Counted from the first letter of the stretch, positions 7,579-17,327 are shown. The stretch: 64,000 nucleotides of DNA from Candidatus Flexicrinis proximus (GCA_016712885.1 JADJQF010000002.1:186001-250000); one strand, 5' to 3'. Translations and numbers: made by a program. The notes: a model not told the origin generated them from the letters alone.

Positions 7579-10122
7579 ATGATTAGCCTGTACGATCTGC
7601 TTCAAGCAGGGAATGGTCAACTGTACGGACAGCCGGTGGCGCAGATCTTCACCGGCATTTGTCTTGGGCCGCAGCCTGCAGATAAGAACCAGCTGTTTGT
7701 GGCAACGGTTACGCCCAACGGAGATACGCACCGTTTCATAGAGCGTGCGATCGCCAACGGCGTCACGGGGGTACTGTGCAGCCGCGTACCGGACTGCGAC
7801 ACGTCGGCTGTGACGGTGATCATCGTGCGCGACACGCAGAACGCACTGATGGCATGGGCGAAATTCATCCTGAAGCGCTATCAGCCAGAAATCATCGCCG
7901 TTGGCGGGTCCTCCGGGAAGTCGACGACTGCCCATGTCCTGCAACATGTTTTGAGCACACGCTTTCAAGTTCATGACAATGTCGGAATCGAGGTCGAGAA
8001 CCGGAATTCACTGCCAGTCAGCCTTGCCAGCCTCATGCCGGAACAGCGATACAGTGTAATGCGGTTTCCGATCACGCAGCCGGGGGAAATTGAGTCAATC
8101 CTGGGCGTGATGCAGCCGACGGTCAGCATCCTGACGAACATCCACCATGCGCATCTGGAAGCGTACGAGTCGATTGAACGCGTGGCCGAGGATCAGGGGC
8201 GGCTGCTGCACGCCCTTGGACAGGGTGGGCTGGCGGTGGTCAACGCCGACGATGAATACGTGCGGATTGCGCGGGGTATGACAACGGCGAAGACGGTCAG
8301 CGTGAGCATCGACAACTTCGGCAACGATTTCATGGCGTATAACGTAATCGTCGGCGTGCAGGGTACCGGTTTCGATATCCTGCACAACGGTAAGCGATAC
8401 CTTGGATGCTGGAGCCCGCTGCTAGGCCGGCACAATCTCTATCCGGTCCTCTTCGCGCTGGCAACCGCGGTTGTCCACGGGGGCATGCGCGTGGAAGAAG
8501 TCCTTCAGGCTATCACTACGCTTGAGACGCTTCCGGGCCGCATGAAGGCTTTCGTGGGTCTTAATAATTCGCTCGTCGTCGATGATACGCACAGCTCAAA
8601 TACTGAGTCGATGATGGCGGCGCTCGACTGGCTGGCCGCGGTCCGCGACTCGCGACAGAATGCCATCGCTATTCTAGGTGAGTTTGACGCGCATGGTGAC
8701 TACGCGCAGTATGGTCCGCGGCTCGTCGGCCAAAAGACATTCCAGTCCTCAAACGTGTTGATTACACAGGGCGCAGGGGCAACCGTCATTGGACGAGCGG
8801 CTCACGAATGGGGCATGAACCAGCAAGACATCCACAATGGATATGGCACGGTTGGCGTGCTAAACACGCTGTTCGGGCGTTATGGCCTAACCTCAAACGA
8901 TGTTCTGCTCGTCAAAGGCGGCCCCGAAGACGAGATGGGTCAGCTCCTTGAGGGACTCGTGAAGCAGGAAATGGCGCGGACCACCAGCGTCCGCCGCGCG
9001 CTTATCCGGCGCACAGTAGGAACCGGGCGTCCAACCTGGATCGAAGTCGATGCAGGCGCGATTGCCAACAACGTGCGACTCGTCAAGCAGATGATTGGCG
9101 CGAATGTCACGTTAATGGCGGTGGTCAAGGCCGATGGGTATGGACACGGCGCTTCGCTGGTGGCGCAGACCGCGCTGGCGAACGGCGCCGAGTATCTGGG
9201 CGTGGCGAACGTCAACGAAGCAATAGAACTGCGCACGGCAGGGGTCATTGCGCCGATCCTGATCCTGAGCTACACACCTTACGACTGCGTGCGACTGGCG
9301 ATCCAGCATAACCTGACGCTTTCGCTTTACGACACCGAGCTGGCGCAAGCCTACGACCACGCCGCACGTGATGCGGGGCAACGACTTAAGGTTCACATCA
9401 AGGTCGATTCGGGGATGGGCCGGCTTGGACTGCTGCCGCACGAGTCGATGGCACTGTTCCGACAGTTCCGCAGCCTACCCTATCTCGAAATCGAAGGTAT
9501 CTATACACACTTCTCGACTTCGGACAGTGATCAGGTACATGTGGCCGAGCAGATGGTCAAGTTCCGCGATGTGGTGAGGCCGCTGCGGGCTGCCGGGTTT
9601 GACATCAAGTATGTACACGCCGCAAACAGCGCGGGAACACTGACATCTGCGGACCATCACTTCTCGATGGTTCGGGTCGGAATAGCTATTTATGGGCAGA
9701 ACCCGTCCTCGCAAGTGACCCTGCCGGTCGGATTTCAGCCAGCCATGACCTGGAAAGCGACTGTCGCGCAAGTGCGAACCCTGCCCAAAGGTCATCCGGT
9801 GGGCTATGGCAACACTTACGTGACACCGCGCGAGGAACGGATAGCAGTGCTGGCTGTGGGCTATGCCGATGGTTATCGCAGACAGCACAACGACGGTGAA
9901 GTCCTGATTCACGGTAAGCGAGCGCCAATCCTGGGCCGGGTCAGCATGGAGAAGACGGTCGTCTCGGTTGGCCATATTCCTGAAGTCGGCATTGGGGATG
10001 AAGCCGTATTGCTGGGACGGCAGGGCGACGATTACATCGGTGCGGACGAGCTGGCTGACCGGCTTGGTACGATCAACTACGAAATCCTGACCAACGCGCT
10101 GCCGAGAGTTCCACGCCGGTAG
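7579..10122 (+). CDS. MurF-like ligase / alanine racemase fusion
   Basis: 847 residues. Residues 1-~465 are MurF-like: GGSSGKSTT P-loop (~111-119), NSLPVSLASL, NIHHAHLEAYES, VNADDEY, LLGRHNLYPVLFA, PGRMK and VVDDTHSSNTESM. Residues ~475-847 are a complete alanine racemase: AVVKADGYGHG with PLP-binding Lys517, VGYGNTY with the second catalytic Tyr, GYADGYRR and GRVSME. MurF adds D-Ala-D-Ala to UDP-MurNAc-tripeptide; Alr makes D-Ala. Such fusions are known in Bacteroidetes. Here the Glu normally found in the I-E-L/M-G Mg-binding motif is replaced (VMRFPI, Arg162), so ligase activity is uncertain while racemase looks intact. The start follows GAGGAAGG. Confidence 0.87.
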   Translation: MISLYDLLQAGNGQLYGQPVAQIFTGICLGPQPADKNQLFVATVTPNGDTHRFIERAIANGVTGVLCSRVPDCDTSAVTVIIVRDTQNALMAWAKFILKRYQPEIIAVGGSSGKSTTAHVLQHVLSTRFQVHDNVGIEVENRNSLPVSLASLMPEQRYSVMRFPITQPGEIESILGVMQPTVSILTNIHHAHLEAYESIERVAEDQGRLLHALGQGGLAVVNADDEYVRIARGMTTAKTVSVSIDNFGNDFMAYNVIVGVQGTGFDILHNGKRYLGCWSPLLGRHNLYPVLFALATAVVHGGMRVEEVLQAITTLETLPGRMKAFVGLNNSLVVDDTHSSNTESMMAALDWLAAVRDSRQNAIAILGEFDAHGDYAQYGPRLVGQKTFQSSNVLITQGAGATVIGRAAHEWGMNQQDIHNGYGTVGVLNTLFGRYGLTSNDVLLVKGGPEDEMGQLLEGLVKQEMARTTSVRRALIRRTVGTGRPTWIEVDAGAIANNVRLVKQMIGANVTLMAVVKADGYGHGASLVAQTALANGAEYLGVANVNEAIELRTAGVIAPILILSYTPYDCVRLAIQHNLTLSLYDTELAQAYDHAARDAGQRLKVHIKVDSGMGRLGLLPHESMALFRQFRSLPYLEIEGIYTHFSTSDSDQVHVAEQMVKFRDVVRPLRAAGFDIKYVHAANSAGTLTSADHHFSMVRVGIAIYGQNPSSQVTLPVGFQPAMTWKATVAQVRTLPKGHPVGYGNTYVTPREERIAVLAVGYADGYRRQHNDGEVLIHGKRAPILGRVSMEKTVVSVGHIPEVGIGDEAVLLGRQGDDYIGADELADRLGTINYEILTNALPRVPRR

Positions 10123-10267
10123 GGCTAAGGCGCTCCCGCGCGAACCGGTATCCGGCTTCCAACCCTCAGGCACAGCCCGTGGGAACCGTCGAATTGTCTC
10201 CTCGGGCAGGTTATTGAAGTTCCCAAAGAGTGATGGGTCTTGTCATGAAGGGCACAGGCACAGAAAT

Positions 10268-10296
10268 TTGACGGGACTTAACACAAGAGTTATGAT
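10268..10296 (+). promoter_or_regulatory. Promoter for the ROK regulator
   Basis: TTGACG at 10268-10273 and TATGAT at 10291-10296 with an exact 17-nt spacer. Expected start near 10303, about 28 nt before the ATG at 10331. The remaining part of 10123-10267 shows no gene or clear terminator. Confidence 0.65.
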
Positions 10297-10330
10297 AAGT
10301 GCATTGAATTAGATTTGTGACTATTTTTCC

Positions 10331-11551
10331 ATGTTTGCGGGAAATCGAAAGACACTTACGACACGTCATATCCGCGCCAGCAACAGATTTATGCTGCTGC
10401 AGCAGCTGCTTGCCGCCGAATCGACAAACCGACAAGAACTCAGCCGGTTGACCGGGCTGAGCCCTGCTACGGTAAACAACCTTGTCAGCGACCTCATCAA
10501 GCGGGGATTGGTGGTCGAAGTCGGCTTTGAGGAGTCACAAGGCGGGCGTCCCACTACGACTTTCTCGATTAACCCCAAGTATGGGACGTGCATCGGAATC
10601 GACTGCTCGGAGACGTATCTGCACTTCGAGCTGTTTGATCTGCAGCTACGAAACCTTGCCACGCACGAAATCGAAATCACGCAGAAGCACAACCGGCCCG
10701 AGCACATCGTCGCCTATATTGCCGATGGGCTGGAGACTCTGCTCGCCCAAAACTGCACGCCAAGCCATTCGGTGGTCGGTGTAGGGGTCAGCATTCCGGG
10801 GCCATTCGAACACAACACTGGCGTATCCGTCTTTGCGCCGTACTGGGGGTGGCGAGACGTCCCTATCCAGAGACTACTGGAGAAGTCGGTCAAATTCCCG
10901 TTATATCTCGACAATCCGTTGAAGTTCAACGCCATCGCGGAGCAGTGGCTCGGAGCGGGACGCGGCATAGAGAACTTCGTAAGCGTGTTCCTTGGCACAG
11001 GCGTAGGGGCCGGCATTGTAATCGACGGAGCGCTGTTCCGTGGATCAAGCAACAGTGCAGGCGAATGGGGACATACACCCTTCGTGTACAACGGCCGGCG
11101 CTGCCGGTGCGGCAGCAGAGGATGCCTTGAGGCTTATATCGGAGCACCTGGGCTGATTCAGAGCCTGCGCGAAACCGCCCCCGACAGTCCATATCTTGAG
11201 GATACGCACCACTCCGAGACCATTCGGGGACTCATCGACGGGTATATACGGGGCGACCCGGTAGCCCAGGAGGTGTGCAGCGAGTACGCACAGATGGTGG
11301 GTGCGGGACTTGCCACGCTGGTGAACATTATCAACCCTGAACTGATCGTACTGGGATCGTGGCTGGCCAAACAGATTGGCCCGCACATCCTTTCAGAGGT
11401 TCAGGAGGTTGTTGCACGATACGCGCTCGCAAAGTCCGCGCGGGCAACACGAATCGTTATCAGCCAGTTTGAGCGAAGCGCCGTAAGCATCGGCGGCGCT
11501 GCGGTAGCGCTGGAGAAATTTCTAGACGATGCCATGGTCGCGGAAGCATAG
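10331..11551 (+). CDS. ROK-family transcriptional regulator of the galactoside locus
   Basis: 406 residues. A winged helix-turn-helix occupies ~15-75 (NRQELSRLTGLSPATVNNLVSDLIKRGLV). A ROK sugar-kinase fold follows: GIDCSETYLHFELFD phosphate loop, GVGVSIPG, FLGTGVGAGIVIDG, and the zinc-binding signature CRCGSRGCLEAY. Length matches the NagC/XylR/Mlc class. It stands at the head of the ABC transporter and Leloir genes, so it most likely represses or activates them with a sugar effector; the effector is not visible in the sequence. There is no strong SD, but the fold demands a start near here. Confidence 0.9.
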   Translation: MFAGNRKTLTTRHIRASNRFMLLQQLLAAESTNRQELSRLTGLSPATVNNLVSDLIKRGLVVEVGFEESQGGRPTTTFSINPKYGTCIGIDCSETYLHFELFDLQLRNLATHEIEITQKHNRPEHIVAYIADGLETLLAQNCTPSHSVVGVGVSIPGPFEHNTGVSVFAPYWGWRDVPIQRLLEKSVKFPLYLDNPLKFNAIAEQWLGAGRGIENFVSVFLGTGVGAGIVIDGALFRGSSNSAGEWGHTPFVYNGRRCRCGSRGCLEAYIGAPGLIQSLRETAPDSPYLEDTHHSETIRGLIDGYIRGDPVAQEVCSEYAQMVGAGLATLVNIINPELIVLGSWLAKQIGPHILSEVQEVVARYALAKSARATRIVISQFERSAVSIGGAAVALEKFLDDAMVAEA

Positions 11552-11716
11552 TTGTGGAACTCGCGACCGTACCAATTCTCAGAAGCTAACCGTCGGGCGT
11601 TTACTGCCGCGCAGACGATAGCGGACAACCATACGGGGAACGGAGGATGCGCTCAAAAGAAAGAGAATTCAACCAGCACACCCATTTTCGTTAATGACTT
11701 AAGAGGAGTACCCCCT

Positions 11717-12982
11717 ATGTCTCGCTTCAAGAGTCTACTGTTTGCCGCATTGTTAATCGCGGTACTTGTCGTTCTCCCAACATTTGCACAGCCCAGCGTC
11801 ATTACGTTCAGTTCATTTCAAAGCGACCCCGTACCGCGTGCTGTGGATGAAGCGTTGGTGGCGGACTGGAACGCCCTAAACCCTGAGACACCGGTTGAGC
11901 TGTCGACCGTCGCACACGAAGACTTCAAACAAGCGATCCGCACGTACCTCGTTGCCGATCCTGCACCCGATGTCCTGACGTGGTTCGCGGGCAACCGTGC
12001 TCGGTTCTTCATTGACCGCGACCTGATTCTCCCGTTCACCGATGCCTGGGAAGCCAATGGCTACGATGACGTCTACGGCGCAGGATTCAACGCGCTGGCG
12101 ACCGTCGGTGAGGATAAGTACTTCCTGCCGACCAGCTACTACTGGTGGGCGGTGTACTATCGTCCATCGCTGTTCGAAGCAGCAGGCATCACTGAACCGG
12201 TTGAGACGTGGGACGACCTGTTGGCCGCTTGCGACTCTCTGAATGCCATCGGCGTTGCGCCGTTCACAATTGGCACCAAGTTCCGCTGGCCCGCGGCCGG
12301 TTGGTTCGATTACATCAACATGCGCACGAACGGGCCGCAGTTCCACATCGATCTGATGCTGCTGAAGGAAAGTTACACCGACGAGCGCGTCAAGCAGACA
12401 TTCGCCAACTGGGCACAGCTGTTCGAACACAACTGCTTCATCGAAGATCCGGCCGCCTATGACTGGAACGAAGCGCTCGATTTCATGGCGCAGGGCGAAG
12501 CGGCGATGTACCTCATCGGCGATTTCGTGCGCAACTCCTACCCCGATGAGCTTGAAGCCGATCTCGACTTCTTCCGCTTCCCGATCATTGATCCGGAAAT
12601 GCCGATCGGTGAGGATGCCCCGACTGACGGTTACTTCATCCCGAAGAACGCCGCCAACCCAGAAGGTGCGAAGAATTTCCTACTGTACCTCGGCTCGCAG
12701 GAAGTGCAGCAGGCAGCCTTTGACGAGCGCGGTTCACTCCCAACCCGTACCGATGTCGACATCAGTGGCGCAACACCGGGTGTCCAGAAAGGCATCGACC
12801 TGATCCTGTCGGCGGACTTCATCGCGCAGTTCTATGACCGCGACACCACACCGGAGATGGCCGACGCGGGCATGAACGTGATGGTCGAGTTCTGGGACGA
12901 TCCGTCGCTCATCGACGACTTGCTTGAAGCGCTGGACGAGGAACGTATACGCCTTGCCGAACTGCAAGCCGCGGAAGAGTAA
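11717..12982 (+). CDS. ABC sugar-transporter solute-binding protein
   Basis: 421 residues from the ATG after GAGGAG. A signal peptide (MSRFKSLLFAALLIAVLVVLPTFA) precedes a family-1 extracellular solute-binding fold: ITFSSFQSDPVPRAVDEAL, DVLTWFAGNRARF, a central YYWWAVYYRPSLFEAAGI, and GEAAMYLIGDF in the C-lobe. There is no lipobox Cys, so membrane anchoring is not by the usual lipoprotein route. It delivers an oligo- or disaccharide to the two permeases downstream; a beta-galactoside is inferred from the GH2 and Leloir genes. The longer frame back to 11552 is rejected because it would put the signal peptide in the interior. Confidence 0.92.
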   Translation: MSRFKSLLFAALLIAVLVVLPTFAQPSVITFSSFQSDPVPRAVDEALVADWNALNPETPVELSTVAHEDFKQAIRTYLVADPAPDVLTWFAGNRARFFIDRDLILPFTDAWEANGYDDVYGAGFNALATVGEDKYFLPTSYYWWAVYYRPSLFEAAGITEPVETWDDLLAACDSLNAIGVAPFTIGTKFRWPAAGWFDYINMRTNGPQFHIDLMLLKESYTDERVKQTFANWAQLFEHNCFIEDPAAYDWNEALDFMAQGEAAMYLIGDFVRNSYPDELEADLDFFRFPIIDPEMPIGEDAPTDGYFIPKNAANPEGAKNFLLYLGSQEVQQAAFDERGSLPTRTDVDISGATPGVQKGIDLILSADFIAQFYDRDTTPEMADAGMNVMVEFWDDPSLIDDLLEALDEERIRLAELQAAEE

Positions 12983-13002
12983 GACTTAAGAGAATCACGC
13001 GT

Positions 13003-13025
13003 GGGGGCGGGCCGGTCTCGCCCCT
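13003..13025 (+). other. Hairpin between binding-protein and permease genes
   Basis: GGGGCG at 13004-13009 and CGCCCC at 13019-13024 form a perfect stem, extended by one G-T pair, without a T-run. Such hairpins after binding-protein genes commonly stabilise the upstream mRNA part and favour higher binding-protein than permease yield; that role is inferred. Confidence 0.5.
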
Positions 13026-13108
13026 ACCGTAAAGAGATGAGTGATTTGCAGTGGCGGACAGCAGCATGAGCGCCGTCAAAAAAGAAACAGGCAGAACAGG
13101 AGGGGTTA

Positions 13109-14110
13109 ATGGCGGCGACAGCTCATGCAGTTGAGCAGACGGTTAAGCGGCGGAAACCCATAAACTGGACGCCTTATGCGTTCATGGGGATTCCGTTAGC
13201 GATTTACTTTATGTGGATTATCATACCTACTTTCTATACGTTCTTTTTGAGTACGACCAATTGGAACGGCATTGACTCAAATCCGGAAATTCTGACCGAG
13301 CGACTGGACGACGGCACGCGCGTTCCGGATCCGTTGGGCAACTTCGAAAGACTATTCGCGCGGCCTCCAAAGGATGCCGAAGCGTGGGGCAAACTCATCA
13401 CAGGACGCAACGTCGTCACGGGCGATGTGTTCGTGGCGCTGCGCAACAATATCCTGTGGCTGCTGGCATTTATCACTGTGCCGACGGCGTTTGGGCTTGG
13501 GCTTGCGATGCTGCTCAATGGCGACATGAAGGGAGGGCGTGTCTACAAAATCATCTTTTACGCCCCCCTGGTGCTATCAGGGCCTGTGATTGGACTGATA
13601 TGGGCGTGGGTATACCATCCGGCCGACGGCCTGATCAATACGATCTTGCGCGCCGCGGGTGTGGGCGATCCGCCGGGATGGCTAGGCGACCGTGGGCTGA
13701 CGGCCAACTTTGCGATTCTGGTGGCGGCGGTCTGGCGGCAAGTCGGCTACGTGATGATTCTGTATCTGGCTGGCCTGAAAAATATCGACCCCAGCCTGGT
13801 TGATGCAGCGCTGGTCGATGGCGCAAGCCGATGGCAACTATTCCGCCGCGTCATTCTACCGATGCTGGCGCCTGTGACAACGATTGTGATGGTTATTTCC
13901 ATCATCGACTCGCTCCGCAGCTTCGACCTTGTGCGGATCATGACCAACGGCGGCGCCGACACCCAGGTGCTGGCGAACATGATGTATGTGGAAATGGAAA
14001 AGTATGACTACGGGCTGGCGGCAGCGGTTGCGGTCGTACTCTTCCTTTTGACGCTCATGCCGATCAGTATTTACCTGTGGCGCAGTGTTAAGACCGAGCT
14101 GGAATACTAA
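13109..14110 (+). CDS. ABC sugar-transporter permease, MalF-type
   Basis: 333 residues with about six membrane spans and the cytoplasmic EAA loop DAALVDGASRWQLFRRVILP that docks the ATPase. The first span (ALMGIPLAIYFMWIIIP-like region) is followed by a periplasmic stretch at residues ~45-105 (NPEILTERLDDGTRVPD). Strong SD AGGAGGGG. It pairs with the next gene to form the heterodimeric channel. No ATPase gene is present in the locus, so a shared MsmK-type ATPase elsewhere is likely. Confidence 0.92.
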   Translation: MAATAHAVEQTVKRRKPINWTPYAFMGIPLAIYFMWIIIPTFYTFFLSTTNWNGIDSNPEILTERLDDGTRVPDPLGNFERLFARPPKDAEAWGKLITGRNVVTGDVFVALRNNILWLLAFITVPTAFGLGLAMLLNGDMKGGRVYKIIFYAPLVLSGPVIGLIWAWVYHPADGLINTILRAAGVGDPPGWLGDRGLTANFAILVAAVWRQVGYVMILYLAGLKNIDPSLVDAALVDGASRWQLFRRVILPMLAPVTTIVMVISIIDSLRSFDLVRIMTNGGADTQVLANMMYVEMEKYDYGLAAAVAVVLFLLTLMPISIYLWRSVKTELEY

Positions 14111-14123
14111 GGGGAGATGTGAG

Positions 14124-15008
14124 ATGGCGACTTCGACGGCTCTTCCCCCATCCACGCTGGCTCCGGCGCGGCCAGTTGAGGCGCGTGGCTACCGCATGCG
14201 CACGATTGCGACGTATTCGTTTCTGACTGTGCTGGCGGCCTTATGGCTCGTCCCGGTGCTGGCTTCCTTGCTGACGGCTGTCCGTACGATGGACGACATC
14301 ACGCTTTACGGTTTCTGGACCATCCCGCGCGAGTTGTCCTTCACCAACTTCAATGAGGCATGGGCGCAGGCTCATGTGAGCACCTATCTGGGAAACAGTT
14401 TCATCATCACGATCCCGGCGCTGTTCTTCACGCTACTGCTGTCGTCGCTTACGGCGTACGCACTGGCGCGTTTTAAGTTTCGGCTGAACTTACCCATATA
14501 CTTCATGTTCGTCGCTGGGACACTGCTGCCGTTCCAGATTCTGCTGCTGCCAGTGTTCCGGCTGGCGAACACGTTTGGCATATACAACACGTATTGGGCA
14601 CTCATTGTCATTCACACGGCGTTTCAGATGGGATTTTGCACGTTCGTCCTGCGGAACTTTATGCGGACCGTGCCAAGCGAAATTTTCGAGGCCGCAAAGG
14701 TAGACGGCTGCAGTGAGTTCAAGATTTACTGGCGCATCATGCTGCCACTGAGTTTGCCGGCAATGGCATCACTGGCAACGCTCGAGTTTACCTGGATTTT
14801 CAATGACTATATCTGGGCAATCGTACTGGTGAGCAAGCAATCGCTGATGCCCGCGACAGCTGGCCTGGCGACGCTACGTGGTCAGTATACGACAAATTGG
14901 CCGGTCATCACCGCTGGAGCGCTGCTTTCAACAATACCTACACTGATCGTCTTTGTGTTCCTGCAGCGGTACTTTATCCAGGGTTTGACGCTCGGCAGCG
15001 GAAAATAG
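14124..15008 (+). CDS. ABC sugar-transporter permease, MalG-type
   Basis: 294 residues from the ATG following GGGGAG, 13 nt after the first permease. Six membrane spans and the EAA loop EAAKVDGCSEFKIYWRIMLP mark the MalG/CUT1 class, with the typical C-terminus (QRYFIQGLTLGSGK). A longer reading from 14085 overlaps the previous gene and lacks a ribosome site, so it was not chosen. Function: the second half of the sugar-import channel. Confidence 0.92.
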   Translation: MATSTALPPSTLAPARPVEARGYRMRTIATYSFLTVLAALWLVPVLASLLTAVRTMDDITLYGFWTIPRELSFTNFNEAWAQAHVSTYLGNSFIITIPALFFTLLLSSLTAYALARFKFRLNLPIYFMFVAGTLLPFQILLLPVFRLANTFGIYNTYWALIVIHTAFQMGFCTFVLRNFMRTVPSEIFEAAKVDGCSEFKIYWRIMLPLSLPAMASLATLEFTWIFNDYIWAIVLVSKQSLMPATAGLATLRGQYTTNWPVITAGALLSTIPTLIVFVFLQRYFIQGLTLGSGK

Positions 15009-15070
15009 CCTCCAAGTAGGGCCGGTCGGAATAGAGCCTGCTGTGAAAGAACGTTAGAATATCGGTGAGA

Positions 15071-15090
15071 GGGACAACATGGGTTGTCCC
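15071..15090 (+). other. 20-bp hairpin ahead of the beta-galactosidase gene
   Basis: GGGACAAC at 15071-15078 and GTTGTCCC at 15083-15090 form an 8-bp perfect stem with a 4-nt loop and no T-run. It lies 27 nt before the GTG start of the GH2 gene. It could be an mRNA processing or stability element, or an operator for the ROK regulator; nothing in the sequence decides this. Confidence 0.45.
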
Positions 15091-15116
15091 ACGTATGAGT
15101 AAGTGAGGAAAGCCCC

Positions 15117-17324
15117 GTGCGGAGTTCAATCGCGTTCAATGAGGGTTGGCTGTACTGCGCGCAGAAAGTCGTGGATACGCTCCCCGACAACGGCTTCGTT
15201 CCGGTTACCTTGCCCCATACAAACGTAGTCCTGCCGTACCACAATTTCCACGACGGCGAGTATCAGTTCGACTCCACGTATCGGAAACGGTTCAAACTAG
15301 ACGAAAAACTGAATGGACGGCATGTCTTCGTCGACTTCGAAGGGGCGATGACCGCCGCGACGGTTTCGATCAACGGGCACAACTTCCCGGAGCATAAAGG
15401 CGGGTTCGTTCCGTTTTCGCTGGACCTCACAGAATGGCTGCACGAGGAAGGCGAAAATCTACTTACCGTCCACCTGGATTCCAGAGAACGGACAGACATC
15501 CCTCCTTTCGGCGGCACCGTCGATTATCTGGTCTTCGGTGGAATCTATCGCGAAGTAGCACTGAGGATTGTCGAGCCGGCATTTATCGAGAACGTGTTCG
15601 TCAAACCGATGAACGTGTTGAGCGATTCTCCGTATGTCGAGGTCGACGTCACTTTAACGAACCTGGGCGAAAGCGTCAGAGAACTTTCGCTGTATATGGC
15701 ATTCGGCAAACTCGAAAGGATCGAAGAAGCCGAGGTGATGTCCGAGGCGCCGGTTCCTGTCACGCTTCCCGCAAAGTCGACACAGACGACCACAATCACG
15801 CTGCGTCCGCATAAAAAGGTAGCGCTATGGTCCATCGATACGCCGCAGCTTTATCGAATGATCGTTCAGCTCAATAACGAGACGCGGGCAGCCGAGGACC
15901 GGAAGTGGTCGACATTTGGCTTCCGCGAGGCCCGCTTCAAGGAGGACGGTTTCTACCTCAACGGAGAACGAGTCCAGTTGATGGGCCTGAATCGCCACCA
16001 AACCTTCCCGTTCATTGGCGCTGCCGCACCGGAGAGACTGCAGCGCAAGGATGCCGACATCCTCAAGTACGAGTGCGGCGTGAACATTGCCAGAACATCC
16101 CACTATCCGCAGTCACGGCATTTTCTTGATCGGTGCGATGAGATCGGACTGCTGGTATTCGAAGAAATACCGGGTTGGCAGCACATCGGAGATATGGCCT
16201 GGCAGGGCCTGGCGCTTCGCGACGTCGAGGCGATGATCCAGCGCGACCACAATCACCCATCGATCATCATGTGGGGCGTGCGCATCAATGAGTCGTGGGA
16301 CAACACGGAGTTCTATACCAAAACAAATGCACTTGCCAGAAAGTTGGATCCAACCCGGCAGACGGGTGGCGTACGCTTCTTCCTTGGTTCAGAGTTCCTC
16401 GAAGATGTCTTTACGTTCAACGACTTCTCAAACACGATTGTCGAACCAGAACACTCCCCGCATCTGGTCACGGAGTACAACGGGCACATGTTCCCGACAA
16501 AGCCATGGGATCACGATGCCCGGCGTGTAGAACACGCAATCCGGCACCTGCGGGTACAGGACCGCGCACGCGCGATGGGAGGCGTGAGCGGCGCAATTGG
16601 ATGGTGCGCATTCGACTATAACACGCATAAGGAATTCGGTGCCGGGGACAGGATCTGCTACCACGGGGTAATGGATATTTTCCGACTGCCGAAGTATGCG
16701 ATGTATGCCTATCGGACACAACTGGCAGACCCCAGGGTCCAGCCGGTGCTGAAGATCGCATGCAACTGGAAGCCCGGGGACTACAACGAAGGCGGCACCA
16801 TTCAGCCCATCACTGTATTGACGAACTGCGACTACGTGGAGGCTTACGTCGGCGGAAAGCTTCAGGGCAAGTTCTTCCCTGACAGGGATGACTTCCCGTT
16901 CCTGCCGCATCCGCCGATCAAGCTCCACGACCTCGAAATTCGGCTGGCGTTCCCGTGGGGCGACCTGAGAGTGGTTGGCTTTGTCGACGAAAAACCGGCA
17001 ATCGAACAATCGATCGATTCGGACGGCGTTCCGGCGCGGCTAGTGCTGAGCGTCGATGACAATGAATTGCGCGCGGATGGCGCAGATATGACAAGGGTTG
17101 TCTTCAAGATCATCGATAAGTACGGCAATGTGCTGCCTTACGCGGCGGCTGTCGTAACCCTCGACGCGGAAGGCCCGGCTGATCTGTTGGGAGACACTGT
17201 TTTCCCGCTCATCGGCGGGCAGGCAGCAATCTATCTTAAGTCGCGACGCGAGACGGGCGAGGTAATCGTCCGGGCGACTACGCCGCGACTGGCACCGGCG
17301 CAGGTTACTGTAGGATTGAGGTGA
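15117..17324 (+). CDS. Glycoside hydrolase family 2, beta-galactosidase-like
   Basis: 735 residues with the GH2 layout: sugar-binding jelly roll (~1-165), immunoglobulin-like domain (~170-275), TIM barrel (~280-560) and C-terminal beta domains. GLNRHQTFPFIGAA and ARTSHYPQS are GH2 barrel signatures. The acid/base Glu392 lies in WGVRINESWD and the nucleophile Glu453 in LVTEYNGH. There is no signal peptide, so it acts on imported substrate in the cytoplasm. The GTG start follows GAGGAAAG. The neighbouring galT/galK make beta-galactoside the most likely substrate, but beta-glucuronidase or other GH2 activities cannot be excluded. The region around the acid/base (RINES rather than the usual GNE) is somewhat divergent. 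Confidence 0.88.
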   Translation: MRSSIAFNEGWLYCAQKVVDTLPDNGFVPVTLPHTNVVLPYHNFHDGEYQFDSTYRKRFKLDEKLNGRHVFVDFEGAMTAATVSINGHNFPEHKGGFVPFSLDLTEWLHEEGENLLTVHLDSRERTDIPPFGGTVDYLVFGGIYREVALRIVEPAFIENVFVKPMNVLSDSPYVEVDVTLTNLGESVRELSLYMAFGKLERIEEAEVMSEAPVPVTLPAKSTQTTTITLRPHKKVALWSIDTPQLYRMIVQLNNETRAAEDRKWSTFGFREARFKEDGFYLNGERVQLMGLNRHQTFPFIGAAAPERLQRKDADILKYECGVNIARTSHYPQSRHFLDRCDEIGLLVFEEIPGWQHIGDMAWQGLALRDVEAMIQRDHNHPSIIMWGVRINESWDNTEFYTKTNALARKLDPTRQTGGVRFFLGSEFLEDVFTFNDFSNTIVEPEHSPHLVTEYNGHMFPTKPWDHDARRVEHAIRHLRVQDRARAMGGVSGAIGWCAFDYNTHKEFGAGDRICYHGVMDIFRLPKYAMYAYRTQLADPRVQPVLKIACNWKPGDYNEGGTIQPITVLTNCDYVEAYVGGKLQGKFFPDRDDFPFLPHPPIKLHDLEIRLAFPWGDLRVVGFVDEKPAIEQSIDSDGVPARLVLSVDDNELRADGADMTRVVFKIIDKYGNVLPYAAAVVTLDAEGPADLLGDTVFPLIGGQAAIYLKSRRETGEVIVRATTPRLAPAQVTVGLR

Positions 17325-17327
17325 GGA

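Noticed and set aside
7496..7582. 28-codon frame (ATG 7496 to TGA) ending in an ATGA overlap with the MurF-Alr start
   Set aside because: No ribosome site ahead of it and no recognisable peptide; the overlap could be chance. Kept only as a possible leader peptide.
9475..10173. 232-codon minus-strand frame
   Set aside because: Opposite the alanine racemase half of the fusion; no recognisable domain.
13066..13134. Short plus-strand frame with ATG at 13066
   Set aside because: Stops after 22 codons and is out of frame with the permease, which has its own strong SD.
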